64,000 nt of DNA from Paenibacillus silvisoli. GTDB taxonomy: Bacteria; Bacillota; Bacilli; Paenibacillales; Paenibacillaceae. Where the stretch lies: contig NZ_CP133017.1 in the NCBI RefSeq assembly GCF_030866765.1, positions 3,330,001 through 3,394,000 on the forward strand. The letters are read 5' to 3'. Below are positions 60,422-64,000 of this stretch, in pieces; position 1 is the stretch's first letter; each line of letters opens with the position of its first letter. The notes below the pieces were generated by a model. It ran no database searches. It was given only the letters and a program-made list of their open reading frames with translations, and was not told the DNA's origin. Made by a program: the position numbers and the translations under genes.

Positions 60422-61428
60422 ACCACTTCGTGGTATGTCTCGGCTTCAATGTAACCAGAGCTAGTTATCGAGGATTTCCATTGCTCATTGTTCAGCCAGT
60501 GAAGATCCTCCCCATTTGCTCCAAAATGACGCAGTGCATTTTCAACTGTAAGCGTTAAATATTGCATTGGTATTTCGGTTGCTCTTGTAAGTCCGTGTTC
60601 CTTGCGAAGATTCGTAAATATGCTAAATAGATCCTTTGCACAATTCTCAAGACGACATCCATGATGATCAAACCCTTCTGGAAAAAAGTAACGGGTAAAG
60701 GACCATCCGCTCTCTTCGGGATATTCTGAAATATTGTCGTAACCGGACAAACAAACTGCCATATCATCGGCGTCAACTATTCCTTTAAAATTGTATTCGT
60801 GAACCATAAATCTTCCGATTATCTGAGCTTTCTTGGCTTGAATAAATGCGCTGCGTTGATGAACAAGTTCCTCCTGTCCAACCAAGATAACTGTCATGCT
60901 AATGCCGGCACTATCAAGTTCGTTGTAAATATCCATCAACCAGCCATATTGAATTTCAAAAAGACGTTGAGCGTCATCGATGAACAAAATAATTCGTTTT
61001 TGAGCTGAGCGTTCAGCCTTTTCTACAAAGTATCGATAGAGTCGGTCTCTCTTTAAATTGGCTTTTCCGTTAAAGGGCAAAGCGTGCCCCACATCATTCA
61101 ATAGATCTTCAAAGAAGCTACTCTCACTCGGTTGTTTGTATTGTCGACATTTCATAGTAAATATAGGGAGATGTGTACCGAATTCATTCGGAAGTTCGTA
61201 TGTAAGATACGTAATGGCTCTTGATTTTCCGAGTCTCGGTCTGCCATAAATCATCCCGCCGGGTGAACGATTTGTGATCCATTGGGCAACGGTATCATAC
61301 ATACGAATAATTTCGTTCGTCGGCAGCAGGTATCTTCCGGTCTCAATGGGATGAGTACCTCGAGCCACATAAGGTCTTGGCGGTGACAAGGCAGAACTTT
61401 TTTCGATGGGACTAGGTTGATTTACCAT
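60418..61428 (-). CDS. tnsC: TnsC-type AAA+ ATPase
   Basis: 336 aa, AAA+ regulator. Walker A GRPRLGKSRA near residue 61, Walker B RIILFIDDAQRLF near 142, sensor region MTVILVGQEEL near 175. TnsC polymerises on target DNA and links the target selector to the TnsAB transposase, and it prevents insertion close to the element itself. It lies 13 bases after tnsB in the operon, with GGAGGGAG before its ATG. Confidence 0.9.
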   Translation of the reverse strand: MVNQPSPIEKSSALSPPRPYVARGTHPIETGRYLLPTNEIIRMYDTVAQWITNRSPGGMIYGRPRLGKSRAITYLTYELPNEFGTHLPIFTMKCRQYKQPSESSFFEDLLNDVGHALPFNGKANLKRDRLYRYFVEKAERSAQKRIILFIDDAQRLFEIQYGWLMDIYNELDSAGISMTVILVGQEELVHQRSAFIQAKKAQIIGRFMVHEYNFKGIVDADDMAVCLSGYDNISEYPEESGWSFTRYFFPEGFDHHGCRLENCAKDLFSIFTNLRKEHGLTRATEIPMQYLTLTVENALRHFGANGEDLHWLNNEQWKSSITSSGYIEAETYHEVV

Positions 61429-61441
61429 GGCTCTCCCTCCG

Positions 61442-63406
61442 TTAATAAGTAATTGTCCTAAACCGTTTTCGATCTATATTCATACTCTTTTTAGTGGAAG
61501 CTTCAATTAATGGAACAACATTTTCGCTCTGAGTATCATCAGGAAGAACCTCTTTGGAGTCCGCTTTCTCTTTCTCCTTTTTTTTACTTCGTTGAAGTGC
61601 AGCTAACCGATTACGATCCGATCGACTCGTTTTAGCCTGTTCTTGTAAATATCTGTGATAACATTCAATCGGATCATCATAATTGGTGAAATGCAGTATT
61701 TTCAAATTTCTTAATTTGTTTATCTGTTTTCTAACTTGAAGTGAATGCGGCGTAATACCCCATTTTCCATTGGCCGAAAGTACGCCAAACTCACTGCCAT
61801 CAGGCAAAAATGCTCTAATTACTCGGAGATCGTCGATATTCACCAGTAGATCTAATTGGGTGCCAATAAGTTCAGGACTTCGTGATAATACTTCGTTACG
61901 ATATTCAGTCCCCTCGTAATAAATAAAAGGGCGCTTTCCTTGGCTAATGTTTCCTTGAACAACTCGGTTTGCGGCGAGAGAAAGAAAAGCGATTTCCTGT
62001 CTTTTTTCCTCAGTCATAACTCGTGGAAGCAAACCTCTGTTTAAACGCTGTTCTAAACATTGCAGCGGTGTCAAAAGATTTATTCCTTCATGTTTCGTTC
62101 CGTTGTAGTTGGATATGAGTACATCTGTCAGTTCTTCTATGTGCTCAGCGGTAATCCGATATTTCACTGCTTTTTTCTCCGGATCCTGTCGTCGTGGATC
62201 TCTAGGGTTGCTGCCGGTTGTGTTTACTAGACGATGGAACCCATTTTCTTCTAACGTTTCGAAAAATCTTTCAATTATTCCTCTTCTCATTGGCAATGCC
62301 ACAGGACCAGCATTAACCGAGCAGCCTATAGTTCGTTTAAGTCGGTCTCTGACTTGATTCGCTAAATTAGATTTACCATTATCCAGATGAAACTCATCCC
62401 ACAAAGCCCATTCCATTTCAGGAAACAGCCTTGATGCAAAACCGCCATTCGGATGATAAGTTAATCCTGGGATCGTTAATTGAAGCACTTCTTTGGGAAT
62501 GACAGCTTTTTTAATGCAATGCAGTACATCGCTAGCGGAATACTCCTTATTAAAGCTAAGATGGTGACCCAAGATGAGTCTTGTTGCAACATCAATTATG
62601 CAGAGTAACCAGAGCCGATCCATTACCTCCACAATCTCATCGCCTTCTGGCGTGTGAAACACGATAGCAATTGAACAGTCTATTCGATGTCCATCAAATT
62701 GAACACGTTCTAAAGGTCTAATTGATAATGGAGCATTCGGTGCGCCTATTCCTGTATGTCTTGCTTTTTGACTTGCATTCTCACCGTAGCGTTTAGCGGC
62801 TTCACCAAAGTGCCGTTGTTCAAGACTCTCAACATAACGATATAACGACCGTTTACCTAAATCACCACTAATAAATGGATATTCACTGGTTGTAATACCT
62901 GCCTTGGTGCAGGCTTCCAAGAGTTTAACATGAAGATCTTTCACACTAATAATAGGTGATCGTACTTCTCGTTTTTTATTTCTACCCAAATATAAATTGT
63001 CAATCGTATCTTTAACGGCAGGGTACTGCTTTAACAGCAATGTAAAAGCGCCCGTCATATTGGATAAATCGTCTTGCTTTGATAATATAGGCAGAGACTT
63101 GCGTTCATATTGTTTTAATCGTTTCCGGGGAATAAGTGCTCTATAACCCCAGATTCTACCTTGGTCATCGTAAGATAGGCATCTCTTCACAAATGCCAAT
63201 ATATCTTTCCTGTCAATGAGTGTAACGGCGCTAATTTCATGGAGTGGGCGCTCATTCTTCATATACATGTCGATGGCCTTTTTTCTCGCAATAAAAGTCT
63301 CTTTGTCATTAGAATCCAATTTATCTTCATGAACAATCGGCCAGATTGATGTATCTAAATGTGCCGGATCAATTTTCTCATTCTCAATCCATCTTTTTTT
63401 AGGCAT
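61442..63406 (-). CDS. tnsB: TnsB-type DDE transposase
   Basis: 654 aa, retroviral-integrase fold. Catalytic residues read as D238 (ERVQFDGHRID), D342 (EFHLDNGKS) and E379 (RRGIIERFFETL), with the DVATRLILG strand between. An N-terminal region of about 200 residues should hold the end-binding domains, and the Lys-rich C-terminus (KKKEKEKADSK) precedes a tail that would contact TnsC. TnsB cuts and joins the 3' ends of the element. The start overlaps the tnsA stop by eight bases. Confidence 0.92.
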   Translation of the reverse strand: MPKKRWIENEKIDPAHLDTSIWPIVHEDKLDSNDKETFIARKKAIDMYMKNERPLHEISAVTLIDRKDILAFVKRCLSYDDQGRIWGYRALIPRKRLKQYERKSLPILSKQDDLSNMTGAFTLLLKQYPAVKDTIDNLYLGRNKKREVRSPIISVKDLHVKLLEACTKAGITTSEYPFISGDLGKRSLYRYVESLEQRHFGEAAKRYGENASQKARHTGIGAPNAPLSIRPLERVQFDGHRIDCSIAIVFHTPEGDEIVEVMDRLWLLCIIDVATRLILGHHLSFNKEYSASDVLHCIKKAVIPKEVLQLTIPGLTYHPNGGFASRLFPEMEWALWDEFHLDNGKSNLANQVRDRLKRTIGCSVNAGPVALPMRRGIIERFFETLEENGFHRLVNTTGSNPRDPRRQDPEKKAVKYRITAEHIEELTDVLISNYNGTKHEGINLLTPLQCLEQRLNRGLLPRVMTEEKRQEIAFLSLAANRVVQGNISQGKRPFIYYEGTEYRNEVLSRSPELIGTQLDLLVNIDDLRVIRAFLPDGSEFGVLSANGKWGITPHSLQVRKQINKLRNLKILHFTNYDDPIECYHRYLQEQAKTSRSDRNRLAALQRSKKKEKEKADSKEVLPDDTQSENVVPLIEASTKKSMNIDRKRFRTITY

Positions 63407-64000
63407 TGCTCCACACCTCTGTTTTTGAATCTAGTGGTTTGTGAGTGATTGTAGAGTCCATCATTCCCCGATAAATCAGCTGATACAAAGTCTCCCGTAT
63501 CCGTTGACGACCAAGAACCGGAAGCGCTTGTTCTATTTCTTCTATCGTGGTTTTGGAGGTCCTGCCAAGAACTTTCATGATTTGATATTGGACCGTTTCC
63601 ACAAGAACAGGGCGTTGTTGAATGTAAGGGATAATCGTTTTCAAATTATTCAAATAAATCAAGTTGGATCGGATGTCTTTATCAGTTCGAATGAGATGAT
63701 TATACCCATTTTCTTGGCACCATTTTGCTTGAGCATTCGTTTGTTTATAAGATCTTGATGAAAATCTTTTGTCGTTAGGGTCAAGTTCAGAAGCATATTT
63801 CACTTCCAAGAAGCACTCCGTTCCGTTCATTCGCTGAATCCACATGTCAAAAATGGATTCTACTAATTCTCCTTCCATTCTACTTGTATTCGCATGGGTT
63901 GTTCACAGAAGGCAACAATGTCCAAATCAGCTTCAACGAGAATCCAATGATCGTATTCCAGATCGCTAAAAAACCGCACATCGCGGTTCATTTTGTTGCT
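63399..64000 (-). pseudogene. tnsA: TnsA-type endonuclease, frame broken; 5' end outside window
   Basis: TnsA cuts the 5' ends so that the element leaves its donor site. From the window edge the frame reads RDVRFFSDLEYDHWILVEAD and FCEQPMRIQVEW, the N-terminal half of the nuclease with the catalytic Glu, then hits TAG at 63863-63865. From 63878 the -1 frame continues GELVESIFDMWIQ and ECFLEVKYASEL with the catalytic Asp and Lys, and runs to the C-terminal winged-helix part. One G missing from a run near 63875 explains the split. An internal ATG at 63878 would give a 159-aa product lacking the Glu. Confidence 0.8.

Noticed and set aside
58970-64000. CRISPR-associated transposon (type I-F3 or V-K)
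   Set aside because: No cas genes or repeats are visible and the TniQ protein is long with a basic C-terminal half, as in TnsD. Only the part beyond 64000 could change this.

Overview
The window comes from a spore-forming, low-to-mid GC Firmicute, most likely Paenibacillus or a close relative. The evidence is four complete gerA-type spore germination operons, a SleB-type cortex hydrolase, a Bacillus-like replication terminator protein (RTP), a XerS recombinase, strong AGGAGG ribosome sites with frequent GTG/TTG starts, and a T-box leader on proS. There is no rRNA and no CRISPR array. Species cannot be fixed from the sequence alone.

Layout. 1-7.0 kb: an Opp/Dpp-type ABC importer (binding protein, two permeases, two ATPases) ending in a GH172 (DUF2961) glycosidase, which suggests uptake and cleavage of a fructan- or arabinan-like oligosaccharide; a DsbA-like thiol protein follows. 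7.7-13.2 kb: a GntR/YtrA-type regulator with two ABC exporter pairs and a membrane-anchored DUF4097 protein. 13.3-20.3 kb: RTP, an SPFH protein with a broken ribbon-helix-helix partner, AzlCD, an RNase H-like protein, CapA, a GbsR regulator beside a remnant of a binding protein, DoxX and L33. 20.4-33.4 kb: three gerA-type loci in a row with different gene orders, plus a CopC-like protein. 33.5-39.1 kb: tRNA-His and tRNA-Gln, two glycosyltransferases (one broken), a ferritin-like protein, and T-box-proS. 39.2-53.0 kb: XerS, an RCC1-repeat protein, a TetR/MFS efflux pair with three matching operators, a DinB-like protein, an IS1182-type element inserted at a terminator, a second GntR-ABC module, SleB, an Ig-repeat protein, Nudix, NlpC/P60 and MsrAB. 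53.0-57.6 kb: an A-rich repeat field with an exact 148-bp tandem duplication, then a fourth gerA operon in the order A-B-C.

Right edge, 57.8-64.0 kb: a distinctly AT-rich Tn7-like transposon core read leftward (tnsA-tnsB-tnsC-tniQ/tnsD) with one PIN-domain cargo gene. It appears to abut the 3' stump of a histidine kinase gene at about 57,832. The tnsA reading frame is broken by an apparent single-base deletion and the PIN gene carries an in-frame TAA, so the element may be decaying, may transpose without TnsA, or may use recoding. Its right end lies beyond the window.

The strongest leads are the Tn7-like element and its lesions, the repeat field at 53.2-53.6 kb, the crowding and rearrangement of the ger loci, the IS that duplicated a terminator hairpin, and a 15-mer shared by the rtp and xerS upstream regions.
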